DNA from: Actinoplanes utahensis
GTDB lineage: Bacteria; Actinomycetota; Actinomycetes; Mycobacteriales; Micromonosporaceae
Length of the DNA stretch: 64,000 bases
Assembly (NCBI RefSeq): GCF_016862455.1
Contig: NZ_BOMZ01000109.1
Coordinates: 38,985 to 102,984 of the forward strand
Direction: 5' to 3'
Position 1 is the first letter of the stretch, and each line of letters begins with the position of its first letter. Below, piece after piece: positions 8,345-16,293 of the stretch. The position numbers were made by a program, and so were the translations under genes. A model generated the notes under the pieces. It searched no databases, was not told the origin of the DNA, and saw only the letters and a program-made list of their open reading frames with translations.

Positions 8345-9106
8345 TCAGGCGGTGATCAGGGTGCCGATCCGCTCGCCCGCGCACGCGCGCACGATGGTGT
8401 CGTCGCCCTCCGCGCCGAAGACCAGCATCGGCAGTTTGTTCTCCTGGCAGAGACTGAAGGCGGCCTGGTCGGCCACCCGCAGTCCGCGCTGCAGGACCTC
8501 CTGGAAGGTGATGGCCTCCAGCTTGCGCGCGGTCGGGTCGATCCGCGGGTCGGCGGTGTAGACCCCGTCGACGCCGTTCTTGCTCATCAGCACCATGTCG
8601 GCGTGGATCTCCAGCGCGCGCTGGGCGGTCACCGTGTCGGTGGAGAAGTACGGCATGCCGGCGCCGGCGCCGAAGATGACGACCCGCCCCTTCTCCAGGT
8701 GGCGGATGGCACGCAGCGGCAGGTACGGCTCGGCGACCTGGGCCATCGTGATCGCCGTCTGCACCCGGGTCTCGATGCCCTCCTTCTCCAGGAAGTCCTG
8801 GAGGGCCAGGCAGTTCATCACCGTGCCGAGCATGCCCATGTAATCGGCCCGGTTCCGGTCCATGCCGCGTTTCTGCAGCTCGGCACCGCGGAAGAAGTTG
8901 CCGCCACCGACCACCACGGCGACCTGGATGCCCCGGCGCGTCACCGTGGCGATCTGCTTGGCCAGCGAGTGCACGATGTCGGGCTCGACCCCGACGTCAC
9001 CCCCGCCGAACACCTCACCGGAGAGTTTCAGCACGACCCGCCGCGGCCGCATGGTCGGCGGAGTCTGATCGTCATCCGTGGCGGACTGCTCGGTCACCAT
9101 CGTCAT
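8345..9106 (-). CDS. pyrH: Uridylate kinase
   Basis: 253 residues of the amino-acid-kinase fold, phosphorylating UMP to UDP for pyrimidine nucleotide synthesis. The N-terminal VVLKLSGE motif, GGGNFFRG and the ADPR element (YTADPRIDPTA) identify bacterial PyrH rather than a CMP kinase. A roughly 20-residue Asp/Thr-rich lead precedes the fold. The start ATG at 9106 has AAGG 12 bases upstream; an ATG two codons later is possible. A hairpin lies between tsf and this gene, so it may be expressed by read-through. Confidence 0.95.
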   Translation of the reverse strand: MTMVTEQSATDDDQTPPTMRPRRVVLKLSGEVFGGGDVGVEPDIVHSLAKQIATVTRRGIQVAVVVGGGNFFRGAELQKRGMDRNRADYMGMLGTVMNCLALQDFLEKEGIETRVQTAITMAQVAEPYLPLRAIRHLEKGRVVIFGAGAGMPYFSTDTVTAQRALEIHADMVLMSKNGVDGVYTADPRIDPTARKLEAITFQEVLQRGLRVADQAAFSLCQENKLPMLVFGAEGDDTIVRACAGERIGTLITA

Positions 9107-9150
9107 GAGACCCGCCTTCCCTTCGCTATCTGCAGGAGACCTTATGCGAC

Positions 9151-9188
9151 CGGGAGGCCGGACGCTCAATCGCGTACCCGACCTCCCG
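9151..9188 (-). terminator. Hairpin downstream of tsf
   Basis: Inverted repeat CGGGAGG / CCTCCCG with a loop of 24 bases that can pair further. It lies about 20 bases after the tsf stop on the minus strand. Likely a terminator or attenuating stem between tsf and pyrH. Confidence 0.5.
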
Positions 9189-9208
9189 AGCCATTGCTTT
9201 ATGGAGCC

Positions 9209-10039
9209 TTACTCCTGGCCGACCTCGTACCGCACGAATCGGGTGATCTCGATACCCGCCTCGGCGGCGACCTGCTTGACCGTCTTCTTGTTGTCGACGA
9301 CCGAAGCCTGCTCGAGCAGGACGAAGTCCTTGAAGAAGGAGTTCACCCGGCCCTCGATGATCTTGGGCAGCGCCTGCTCCGGCTTGCCCTCCTCGCGAGC
9401 GGTCTGCTCGGCGACGCGGCGCTCGGTCTCGACGACCTCGGCCGGAACCTCCTCACGGGTGAGGAACTTCGGGCGCATCGCGGCGATCTGCATGCCGACG
9501 CCTCGGGCGTCCGCGTCCGCGGCCTCGTCGTCCTTGCCGGTGTACTCCACCAGGACGCCGACCTGCGGCGGCAGGTCCTGCGCCTTGCGGTGCAGGTAGA
9601 CCGCGACGGTGCCCTCGACGACCGTGAAGCGGTTCAGGACGATCTTCTCACCGATCTTGGCGGCGTAGTCCTGGATCAGGTCGGCGACGGTCTTGCCGTC
9701 CTCGATCGTCGCGGCCAGCAGCGCGGCGGCGTCAGCGACCTTGTTCTGCTCGCCGAACTCGACCAGACGCTGGCCCAGGGCCACGAAGTCCGGGGTCTTC
9801 GCGACGAAGTCGGTCTCGCAGTTGAGCTCGAGCAGCGCCTTGCCGGAGTGGCTGACGATGCCGTTCGCGGCGGTCCGGCCGGCCCGCTTGCCGACGTCCT
9901 TGGCGCCCTTGACGCGCAGGAACTCGACGGCCTTGTCGAAGTCGCCCTCGGACTCCTCCAGCGCCTTCTTGCAGTCCATCATGCCGGCACCGGTGAGTTC
10001 GCGGAGCTTCTTCACGTCCGCGGCGGTGTAGTTAGCCAT
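9209..10039 (-). CDS. tsf: Translation elongation factor Ts
   Basis: 276 residues. The protein exchanges GDP for GTP on EF-Tu. It opens with the diagnostic MANYTAADVKKLRELTGAGM, followed by MDCKKAL and the core-domain segment ELNCETDFVAKT. The ATG at 10039 is favoured because it starts the UBA-like domain; the frame stays open upstream only as low-complexity sequence. It is transcribed with rpsB, 76 bp upstream. Confidence 0.96.
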   Translation of the reverse strand: MANYTAADVKKLRELTGAGMMDCKKALEESEGDFDKAVEFLRVKGAKDVGKRAGRTAANGIVSHSGKALLELNCETDFVAKTPDFVALGQRLVEFGEQNKVADAAALLAATIEDGKTVADLIQDYAAKIGEKIVLNRFTVVEGTVAVYLHRKAQDLPPQVGVLVEYTGKDDEAADADARGVGMQIAAMRPKFLTREEVPAEVVETERRVAEQTAREEGKPEQALPKIIEGRVNSFFKDFVLLEQASVVDNKKTVKQVAAEAGIEITRFVRYEVGQE

Positions 10040-10115
10040 GACTCTTCTCTCGATGTCAGTCGGGATTTCGGCCGCCGCCGCCCGGTGAGCGGCGACGACC
10101 GGAAGCAATCGGGAC

Positions 10116-11021
10116 TTACTCGGCGGGGACGGCAGCCGCGACGGCGGCGGGCTCGTCGGCCTTCGCCTCAGCGGCGGCGGGCTCAGCGGCAGCAGGCTCA
10201 GCGGCGGCGGCCGGCTCGTCGGCCTTCTTCTCGGCGCCCTCGTAGAGGTCGCGCTCCCACTCGGGCAGCGGCTCGCCGGCGGCGACGGTGCCCGCCTCGG
10301 GCTTCTCCTCGGCGCCACCACGGCCACGGCCGGACCGCTTGATCAGACCGTCGGCCACGGCAGCCGCGATGACCTTGGTCAGCAGCTCGGCGGAGCGGAT
10401 CGCGTCGTCGTTGCCCGGGATCGGGAAGTCGACCTCGTCCGGGTCACAGTTGGTGTCGAGCACCGCGATGACCGGGATGCCCAGCTTGCGGGCCTCGTCG
10501 ACGGCGATGTGCTCCTTCTTCGTGTCCACGACCCAGATCGCCGACGGCGTCTTGGTCATGTCACGCAGACCACCGAGGGTCTTGGTGAGCTTGGTCTTCT
10601 CACGGAAGAGCTGGAGGGTCTCCTTCTTGGTGTAACCCGCGGCGGTGCCGGTCAGGTCACCCAGAGCCTCGAGCTCCTTCATGCGCTGGAGACGCTTGTA
10701 CACCGTCTGGAAGTTGGTCAGCATGCCGCCGAGCCAGCGGTGGTTCACGTACGGCTGGCCGACCCGGGTCGCCTGCTCGGCGATGGCCTCCTGCGCCTGC
10801 TTCTTGGTGCCGACGAAGAGGATGTGGCCACCCTCGGCAACGGTGTCACGGACGTACGCGTAGGCCTTCTCGATGTAGTCGAGGGTCTGGCGCAGGTCGA
10901 TGATGTAGATGCCGTTGCGCTCGGTCATGATGAAGCGCTTCATCTTCGGGTTCCAGCGGCGGGTCTGGTGCCCGAAGTGGACACCGCTCTCCAGCAGCTG
11001 GCGCATGGTCACGACGGCCAT
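10116..11021 (-). CDS. rpsB: 30S ribosomal protein S2 with Ala/Glu-rich tail
   Basis: 301 residues. The first ~240 are a normal S2 (MRQLLESGVHFGHQTRRWNP, then IYIIDLRQT, VGTKKQA and DTNCDPDEVD). They are followed by about 60 residues rich in Ala, Glu and Pro containing repeated AAAEPAAAE-type units, an extension seen in several high-GC actinobacteria. The DNA of the tail is a degenerate gcggcggg-type repeat. First gene of the rpsB-tsf run. Binds the 30S head/platform junction and helps recruit S1-type proteins. Confidence 0.96.
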   Translation of the reverse strand: MAVVTMRQLLESGVHFGHQTRRWNPKMKRFIMTERNGIYIIDLRQTLDYIEKAYAYVRDTVAEGGHILFVGTKKQAQEAIAEQATRVGQPYVNHRWLGGMLTNFQTVYKRLQRMKELEALGDLTGTAAGYTKKETLQLFREKTKLTKTLGGLRDMTKTPSAIWVVDTKKEHIAVDEARKLGIPVIAVLDTNCDPDEVDFPIPGNDDAIRSAELLTKVIAAAVADGLIKRSGRGRGGAEEKPEAGTVAAGEPLPEWERDLYEGAEKKADEPAAAAEPAAAEPAAAEAKADEPAAVAAAVPAE

Positions 11022-11359
11022 GGTGGGTGCTCCTAGCTATCCCTGGTTGTCACGCTCACCGACGATGAGCGTCCTGGCGCCCGGTCGGCGGCCACATTCG
11101 GGCCCGACAGCATCGGGACCAGGGAGGACCGCCACCGACGGCCACTGACACTGGCGAGACCAGTGAGCGGCGCAGCCGGAAGGCACGCGAAGTCGACCGC
11201 CTGGGCGGTCGCCGTGGACAAGCATACGCCAACCCGCCGGCCGGCCCGGTCCGCCCTGGCGCTAGCACATCTCGACAGGCAGCGGAAACCCGTCCACACC
11301 AGCGGTCGGTCCACAGGCCGTCGCACATGGTGACGAATCTCGTGTGAAAGTGCCCCGCC
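11022..11359. other. Divergent intergenic region between rpsB and yraN
   Basis: 338 bp separating divergent genes. It must contain the rpsB promoter on the minus strand and the yraN promoter on the plus strand. I see no convincing -35/-10 pair, riboswitch or RNA gene, only open frames without coding character. Confidence 0.6.
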
Positions 11360-11719
11360 ATGACGACTCAGCGACGAGCGGTCGGCGCCTACGGTGAGCG
11401 ATTGGCCGCCCGGCACCTCGAGGAACGCGGCCTGGTGCTGCTCCAGCGCAACTGGCGCTGCGCGGACGGAGAGATCGATCTCATCCTGCGTGACGGAGAC
11501 GACGTGGTCTTCTGCGAGGTGAAGACCCGGCGCACAGCCGCCTTCGGACCGCCGGCGGCCTCCATCGATCACCGCAAGGTGCGCCGGTTGCGGCATCTGG
11601 CGTCCCGGTGGCTGACCGAGTCGGGGGTGCCGGCCGCCCGCGTCCGCTTCGACGTCGTGGAGGTGCTCCCGCAACCGCGCGGCAGAGCACACGTGTCACA
11701 CATCCGGGACGCGTTCTGA
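11360..11719 (+). CDS. YraN/UPF0102-family putative endonuclease
   Basis: 119 residues of the restriction-endonuclease-like fold. The sequence shows GAYGERLAARHLEERG at the N-terminus, then the probable metal-binding core GEIDLI followed by FCEVKTRR (E-V-K). Family members are nuclease-like proteins found next to yifB and dprA and thought to act in DNA uptake, recombination or repair; the activity is rarely proven. The stop overlaps the ATG of the next gene by one base (TGATG), implying translational coupling. Confidence 0.88.
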   Translation: MTTQRRAVGAYGERLAARHLEERGLVLLQRNWRCADGEIDLILRDGDDVVFCEVKTRRTAAFGPPAASIDHRKVRRLRHLASRWLTESGVPAARVRFDVVEVLPQPRGRAHVSHIRDAF

Positions 11720-13260
11720 TGAGCTACGCCCGCGTGCTCTGCGCCGGCCTGGTCGGCGTCGCCGGCCACCTCGTCGAAGTGGAGGCCGACCTCTCCAACG
11801 GCCTGCCCACCCTGGTCCTCACCGGGCTCCCGGACACCGCGCTGAACGAGGCCCGCGACCGGGTGCGCGCCGCCGTGGTCAACTCCGGCCACGACTGGCC
11901 CAACCGCCGGATCACGGTCAACCTGCTCCCCGCCGCCCTGCCCAAACACGGCAGCGGCTTCGACCTCGCGGTCGCCGCGGCGATCCTCACCGGCGTCGGC
12001 GCGCTGCCACCGGACCGTCTCGACGGCGTGGCGCTGCTCGGCGAACTCGGCCTCGACGGGACGGTCCGGCCGGTCCGCGGCGTGCTGCCGATGGTGGCCG
12101 CGGCCGCCCGGGCCGGGATCACCCGGGTGATCGTGCCGCTGGCCAACGCGCGGGAGGCCACGGTCGTGCCCGGGGTGACGGTGCGGGCGGTCGACACCCT
12201 GCACCGGCTCGCCGGGTTCGTGCAGGGGACCGGGACGCTGCTGGAGCCGCCCGTCGTACCCCCGGTGGCGGAGCCGCCCGGCCCCGACCTGGCCGACCTC
12301 GCCGGGCAGGAGACCGGGCGGTACGCCCTGGAGATCGCCGCCGCCGGCGGTCACCACCTGGCCCTCTTCGGCCCGCCCGGCGCCGGCAAGACCATGCTCG
12401 CCGAACGGCTCCCGTCCATCCTCCCGGAACTCGACGACGACGCCGCGCTCGAAGTGACCGCCCTGCAGTCGATCGCCGGGGTGCTGCCGCCGGACGGGCG
12501 CCTGGTGCGGCGGCCACCGTTCCAGGCACCGCACCACAGCGCCAGCCTCGCGGCGCTGATCGGCGGCGGATCCCGGCTGCTGCGGCCGGGCGCGCTCTCC
12601 CTGGCCCACCGCGGGGTGCTCTTCCTCGACGAGGTCCCCGAGATGAGCAGAGTCACCCTTCAGGCGCTGCGGCAGCCGCTGGAGAGCGGGCGGGTGGTGC
12701 TGTCCCGCGCCCATGGCACCACCGAATACCCGGCCCGGGCGCAGCTGGTCGTGGCGGCGAACCCGTGCCCGTGCGCGTCACCGGCGGGCGATCAGGCCTG
12801 CCACTGCAGCCCGCTGGTGCGGCGGCGATATCTGGGGCGCCTCTCCGGGCCACTGCTCGACCGGATCGACATGAAGATCAATCTGCTTCCGGTACGGGCG
12901 GCGCAGCTGATGGTCACCTCCGCCTCACCCCTGGCGGAACCGTCGTCGGTGGTCGCCACCCGGGTCGCGAAAGCCCGATCGGCCGCCGCCGAACGGTGGG
13001 CGGCAGGCGGATGGCGGCTCAACGCCGAAGTGCCCGGACCCCGGCTGCGGCAGTCACCGTGGCAACTGCCGCCCCGGGACACCGGGATCCTGTACGACGC
13101 GCTGGACAGCGGGACGCTCTCCGCCCGCGGTTACGACAGATGCCTGCGCCTGGCCTGGACGATCGCGGACCTGGACGGCCGGACCCGGCCGGACGGCGGC
13201 GACGTGGGCCAGGCCTATCAGCTCCGGATGGGAGAGGCCAGTGTCCGCAGCCGGAATTGA
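11719..13260 (+). CDS. YifB/ComM-family Mg-chelatase-like AAA+ ATPase
   Basis: 513 residues. An N-terminal Lon-protease-like ChlI domain (residues 1-170, with GLPDTALNEARDRVRAA) precedes the AAA+ module with Walker A GPPGAGKT (218-225), Walker B LFLDEVPE and a cysteine-rich insertion CPCASPAGDQACHC that may bind zinc. A C-terminal Mg-chelatase lid follows. ComM, the characterised relative, is a helicase that promotes branch migration during natural transformation. The position between yraN and dprA fits a DNA-processing role. The start overlaps the yraN stop. Confidence 0.92.
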   Translation: MSYARVLCAGLVGVAGHLVEVEADLSNGLPTLVLTGLPDTALNEARDRVRAAVVNSGHDWPNRRITVNLLPAALPKHGSGFDLAVAAAILTGVGALPPDRLDGVALLGELGLDGTVRPVRGVLPMVAAAARAGITRVIVPLANAREATVVPGVTVRAVDTLHRLAGFVQGTGTLLEPPVVPPVAEPPGPDLADLAGQETGRYALEIAAAGGHHLALFGPPGAGKTMLAERLPSILPELDDDAALEVTALQSIAGVLPPDGRLVRRPPFQAPHHSASLAALIGGGSRLLRPGALSLAHRGVLFLDEVPEMSRVTLQALRQPLESGRVVLSRAHGTTEYPARAQLVVAANPCPCASPAGDQACHCSPLVRRRYLGRLSGPLLDRIDMKINLLPVRAAQLMVTSASPLAEPSSVVATRVAKARSAAAERWAAGGWRLNAEVPGPRLRQSPWQLPPRDTGILYDALDSGTLSARGYDRCLRLAWTIADLDGRTRPDGGDVGQAYQLRMGEASVRSRN

Positions 13261-13514
13261 CTGCCTGCTCGGGCGGCCGTTCCGGCTCCGCCCGCCGCCC
13301 TGTCGCGCGGTCCAACCGGCCGACACCACGGCACGCCGCGGCACCGGCCTGCGGCATCTGCTTCGCGCCTCCGTATCGGCGTCGCCTCTGCGGCCCCGCC
13401 ATCGCCTCCTCCGATCCTCCCTTCACCGCACAGCCCTTTCCCGGTCCTCACCTGATCCCTCCCTGTCTCTCTCCCCTCCTCGGTACATCGCCGACCTTCC
13501 GGAACGGATGACCA

Positions 13515-13790
13515 ATGACTCCCTCGACTGGACCCGAGCGCCGCACGAACGAATCGCCCGGACACGCGCCTCATCCCGGCACAGGCGGTCGCACGCCGGC
13601 CGGAAGCGATTCGGCCGGACCTGAACCGGCCGGACCTGAACCGGCCGGACCTGAACCGGCCGCGCCTGAACGGGCCGGGCCTGAACGGGCCGGACCTGAA
13701 CCGGCCGCGCCTGAACGGGCCGGGCCTGGGCCCGGTTTCGATGGAAGGGCTCGCTGCCTGTCCGGGCGGTTGCGGGGTGAGCAGGCATGA
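13515..13790 (+). CDS. Possible repeat-containing small ORF coupled to dprA
   Basis: A 91-codon frame whose TGA overlaps the dprA start as ATGA, the usual sign of translational coupling. The middle consists of pentapeptide repeats of the type E-P-A-G-P / E-R-A-G-P encoded by a 15-bp tandem repeat; the ends are low-complexity. There is no convincing ribosome binding site, and third codon positions are not GC-biased as in neighbouring genes. It may therefore be an open frame produced by the repeat. No domain recognised. The 250 bp between yifB and this ORF contain nothing I can identify. Confidence 0.3.
   Translation: MTPSTGPERRTNESPGHAPHPGTGGRTPAGSDSAGPEPAGPEPAGPEPAAPERAGPERAGPEPAAPERAGPGPGFDGRARCLSGRLRGEQA
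13617..13729 (+). repeat. 15-bp tandem repeat, about 7.5 copies
   Basis: Seven full units plus a partial unit of GGACCTGAACCGGCC with variants (GCGCCTGAACGGGCC, GGGCCTGAACGGGCC), all in register modulo three, just upstream of dprA. The length suggests a slippage-prone VNTR-like array. Confidence 0.9.
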
Positions 13791-15157
13791 GCGGGGAGCG
13801 GGAACCCGGCGGGCCGGAGGACCGGGCGGCGCGGGCCGCGCTGACCTGGCTGGCCGAGCCCGGCAATCGGACGGTGTGGACCCTGGTGGAGCAGGACGGC
13901 GCGCCCGCGACCCTGGATCGGTTGCTCAGTGGCGACATCCCGGACAATCGCCTGCGATCAGCGGTCACGGCCCGCACCTCCACCGGCGATCCGCGCCGGG
14001 TCGCCGAGATAGCGATGCGGCGGGCGGAACGACTCGACGCCCGGCTGGTCGTCCCCGCCGACGACGAATGGCCGGCACGCGTGAACGACCTGGCCACCCT
14101 CGAACTCGACACCGGCGGGCGGGTCAACACCGACACCCGTCCCCCGCTGTGTTTCTGGGTACGGGGCCCCTGGCCTCTCGGCGAGACGCTGGAACGGTCG
14201 ATCGCGATCGTCGGCTCCCGGGCCGCCACGAACTACGGTGACCACGTCACGACCGACATGGCGTACACGGTCGCCCGGGAGGGCTGGACGGTGATGTCCG
14301 GTGGAGCGTTCGGCATCGACGCCGCGGCACACCGCGCGACCATCGCCGCCGGCGGCCGTACCGTCGCGGCACTCGCCTGCGGGGTCGACCGCCCGTACCC
14401 GGTCGGGAACTCGGCCATGTTCGACCGGATCATCGAGACCGGCCTGCTGGTGAGCGAATGGCCGATCGGCGCCGAACCGCTCCGGCACCGCTTCCTGATC
14501 CGCAACCGGGTCATCGCCGCGGCGACCGTAGGCACCCTCGTGGTCGAGGCGGCCGCCCGCAGCGGCGCGACCCAGACGATGAGCCGGGTCCTGGCCCTGG
14601 GCCGGCCCGCGATGGTGGTGCCGGGACCGGTCACGTCGGCGATGTCGGTCGGCTGCCACGAGATCCTGCGCGGCAACCCGTACGCACGGGTGGTCACCCG
14701 CCCGTCCGAGGTGCTCGAGGAGGTCGGCCGGATCGGCGAATACCTCGCCGACCCGCCGCGGGGACCCCAGCGCCGCCACGACCACCTGGACGAGGAGAGC
14801 GCGCTCGTGCTGGAGACGCTGCCCGCGAACGGATCGTCCACCCCCGAACGGATCGCCGCGAAGGCCCGGCTGACACTGCGCACGGTGCTGCGGCGGCTCG
14901 CCCTGCTGGAGGTCGCAGGCCTGGTCGTACGCACCGGGAACAGCATCTCGCTGGCACCGGAATCCACCCGGCAGAGCACCTCACCCACGCCGCAACCGGC
15001 CCGGCAGAGCACCTCGCCCACGGCGGAACCCACCCGGCAGAGCACCTCGCCCACGGCGGAACCCGCCGGAAGGAGCCGCGTGCTCGGGCCGGAAACCGCC
15101 GGAGACGAGGCTTCGCCCGGCCAAGAGACCCTGGGAATCAACCCTGATGGTGACTGA
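13787..15157 (+). CDS. dprA: DNA-processing protein DprA
   Basis: 456 residues. DprA loads RecA onto incoming single-stranded DNA in transformation. The Rossmann-like core is clear: IAIVGSRAATNYG (about 139-151), MSGGAFGIDAAAHR (170-183), CGVDRPYP and a GTLVVEAA element. A winged-helix region near residues 340-385 follows (LPANGSSTPERIAAKARLTL). The last ~60 residues are atypical: three 11-residue repeats of TRQSTSPTAEP form a Ser/Thr/Pro-rich tail of unknown use. The start ATG overlaps the preceding small ORF's stop. Confidence 0.92.
   Translation: MSGEREPGGPEDRAARAALTWLAEPGNRTVWTLVEQDGAPATLDRLLSGDIPDNRLRSAVTARTSTGDPRRVAEIAMRRAERLDARLVVPADDEWPARVNDLATLELDTGGRVNTDTRPPLCFWVRGPWPLGETLERSIAIVGSRAATNYGDHVTTDMAYTVAREGWTVMSGGAFGIDAAAHRATIAAGGRTVAALACGVDRPYPVGNSAMFDRIIETGLLVSEWPIGAEPLRHRFLIRNRVIAAATVGTLVVEAAARSGATQTMSRVLALGRPAMVVPGPVTSAMSVGCHEILRGNPYARVVTRPSEVLEEVGRIGEYLADPPRGPQRRHDHLDEESALVLETLPANGSSTPERIAAKARLTLRTVLRRLALLEVAGLVVRTGNSISLAPESTRQSTSPTPQPARQSTSPTAEPTRQSTSPTAEPAGRSRVLGPETAGDEASPGQETLGINPDGD
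14966..15064 (+). repeat. 33-bp in-frame triplicate in dprA tail
   Basis: Three tandem 33-bp units encoding TRQSTSPTPQP, ARQSTSPTAEP and TRQSTSPTAEP. The second and third are nearly identical at DNA level, indicating recent duplication. Confidence 0.92.
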
Positions 15158-15273
15158 TCCGGCAGGTGATCACTGTCCTGCGGGCATGGTGAGGACCGGC
15201 CTGTCCACTCCGGCGACCTGAACGGTCACCGGCCACAGGCCGGTCCAACGGCCACCGCGCGTGGCCTGGCGAG

Positions 15274-15483
15274 TCAGTCCTCGGACTCGTCCAGGTCGCG
15301 GCGGTGAACCTTCATCCACGCCTCGACGTCCTCAGTCAGCCATACCTTGCCCTGGGCCAGGTCGGCGACCGGCTTCGGAAAATCGGCACGGCTCGTGATC
15401 TGGTACGCCCGCTGGCGACTGACTCCACCGAGACGGATTCGGATCTCGTGCGCGCCCATGAGGCGGATCGGCTTCACTCCCAC
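15274..15483 (-). CDS. AlpA/MerR-like helix-turn-helix DNA-binding protein
   Basis: 69 residues from a GTG start (an ATG eight codons in is an alternative). The sequence AHEIRIRLGGVSRQRAYQI is a winged helix-turn-helix of the HTH_17/AlpA type, followed by FPKPVADLAQGKVWLTEDVEAW, the typical wing and closing helix. Relatives are excisionases and small repressors of mobile or accessory elements. It is transcribed away from two short plus-strand genes; the 83-bp gap holds three copies of a 12-bp half-site overlapping its probable promoter, so autoregulation is likely. Function inferred from fold and context. Confidence 0.82.
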   Translation of the reverse strand: MGVKPIRLMGAHEIRIRLGGVSRQRAYQITSRADFPKPVADLAQGKVWLTEDVEAWMKVHRRDLDESED

Positions 15484-15511
15484 ATGATCGACCGTAGGCG
15501 CGGGACTATTA

Positions 15512-15553
15512 GTCTTTTATCAAGTTGATAGGAGACAGGTAGTCTCTTGTCAA
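15512..15553. promoter_or_regulatory. Three-half-site operator overlapping divergent promoters
   Basis: Three copies of a 12-bp half-site: GTCTTTTATCAA (15512-15523, plus), GTCTCCTATCAA (15525-15536, minus) and GTCTCTTGTCAA (15542-15553, plus). The first two form a near-perfect inverted repeat around one base; the third is a direct repeat. On the minus strand TTGACA and TATCAA are separated by exactly 17 bp, giving a good sigma-70-type promoter for the HTH gene built from the half-sites. On the plus strand TTGATA lies 17 bp before TGTCAA, a weaker pair. The tract is markedly AT-rich for this genome. Confidence 0.7.
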
Positions 15554-15566
15554 TTAAGGTGGCTCT

Positions 15567-15995
15567 ATGCCTAGAAGTCGCCCGACTACCGGGCCCGTGC
15601 CGTTCCACCCCCGCCACCGCCGCGATTGGCGCACCCTGTGGCGCCGCTGCATCTGCGGTCTTCCCGCCCCCTGCATCGACCGCATCCCGCCCTCTCCACC
15701 CCCGCCCTATCCACCTCGCGACTCACCTCTCCCGGAGGGCCCTGAGCTGGGACGGCGCGGCCTGTACCGGTCACGGCACGCCCGCCTCGACGCTGCCCCC
15801 CGCCCCACCGCCGAGACCCGTCCCACCGACGATCCCCGCCCCACCGTCGAGCCCCGTCCCGCCCCGGCCACTCCCGCCCGGACATCGCACACCGACGCCA
15901 ACATCGGCCGCGCCGGCCGTCTCACCCCCGCCCAGGAGCACCGCGCGAGCCAGCATCCCCGGCCCCGTGCGCACCGCCATCCCCGCAGCCACTGA
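15567..15995 (+). CDS. Small Pro/Arg-rich protein with CxCGxPxPC motif
   Basis: 142 residues. Start ATG with AAGGTGG five bases upstream and 13 bp downstream of the operator. The N-terminal 40 residues (PFHPRHRRDWRTLWRRC, then CICGLPAPC) look conserved-protein-like, with three cysteines that could bind a metal. The remaining 100 residues are Pro/Arg/Thr-rich low complexity, probably disordered. I do not recognise a named family, but recall similar short proteins in Micromonosporaceae next to an HTH gene. The next gene carries the same cysteine motif. Function unknown. Confidence 0.6.
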   Translation: MPRSRPTTGPVPFHPRHRRDWRTLWRRCICGLPAPCIDRIPPSPPPPYPPRDSPLPEGPELGRRGLYRSRHARLDAAPRPTAETRPTDDPRPTVEPRPAPATPARTSHTDANIGRAGRLTPAQEHRASQHPRPRAHRHPRSH

Positions 15996-16035
15996 TGCGC
16001 CCACGTACCAGCCGCTCACTTCCGGGGGAGTCCAG

Positions 16036-16293
16036 TTGTCCACAACTCAGAGACCCGAACACCTGAGTGACCGCCCGGACTGGCTGTGCCGGGCCTGCGG
16101 CCACCCGTGGCCATGCCCTGAGGCGCGGGCCTGTCTCCTCAGTGAATACCGCGCCTTCCCATCCCTGCTGAGGATCTACCTATCCGCCCAGATGTACGAC
16201 GCTCTCGAAGACCTGACCGCCCACGGCACTCCGCCACCGCTGAACATGTATGAACGCTTCCTGTCCTGGGCCCGCCCCACCCCACCCACCTGA
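16036..16293 (+). CDS. Small protein with C-x2-CGxPxPC motif
   Basis: 85 residues from a TTG start with GGGGGAG upstream at 16024-16030. The core reads DWLCRACGHPWPCPEARACL followed by a helical segment (SEYRAFPSLLRIYLSAQMYDAL) and ends with YERFLSW. Four cysteines (C-x2-C-x5-C-x5-C) suggest a metal-binding or redox module. The CGxPxPC core is shared with the previous gene, so the two may be related or act together. The frame is open much further upstream, but that part lies over the preceding gene. No named function known to me; homologues are sometimes annotated as flavin reductase without support. Confidence 0.6.
   Translation: MSTTQRPEHLSDRPDWLCRACGHPWPCPEARACLLSEYRAFPSLLRIYLSAQMYDALEDLTAHGTPPPLNMYERFLSWARPTPPT

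Noticed and set aside
13617..13729. CRISPR array
   Set aside because: Repeats are contiguous 15-bp units without spacers and no cas genes are present.
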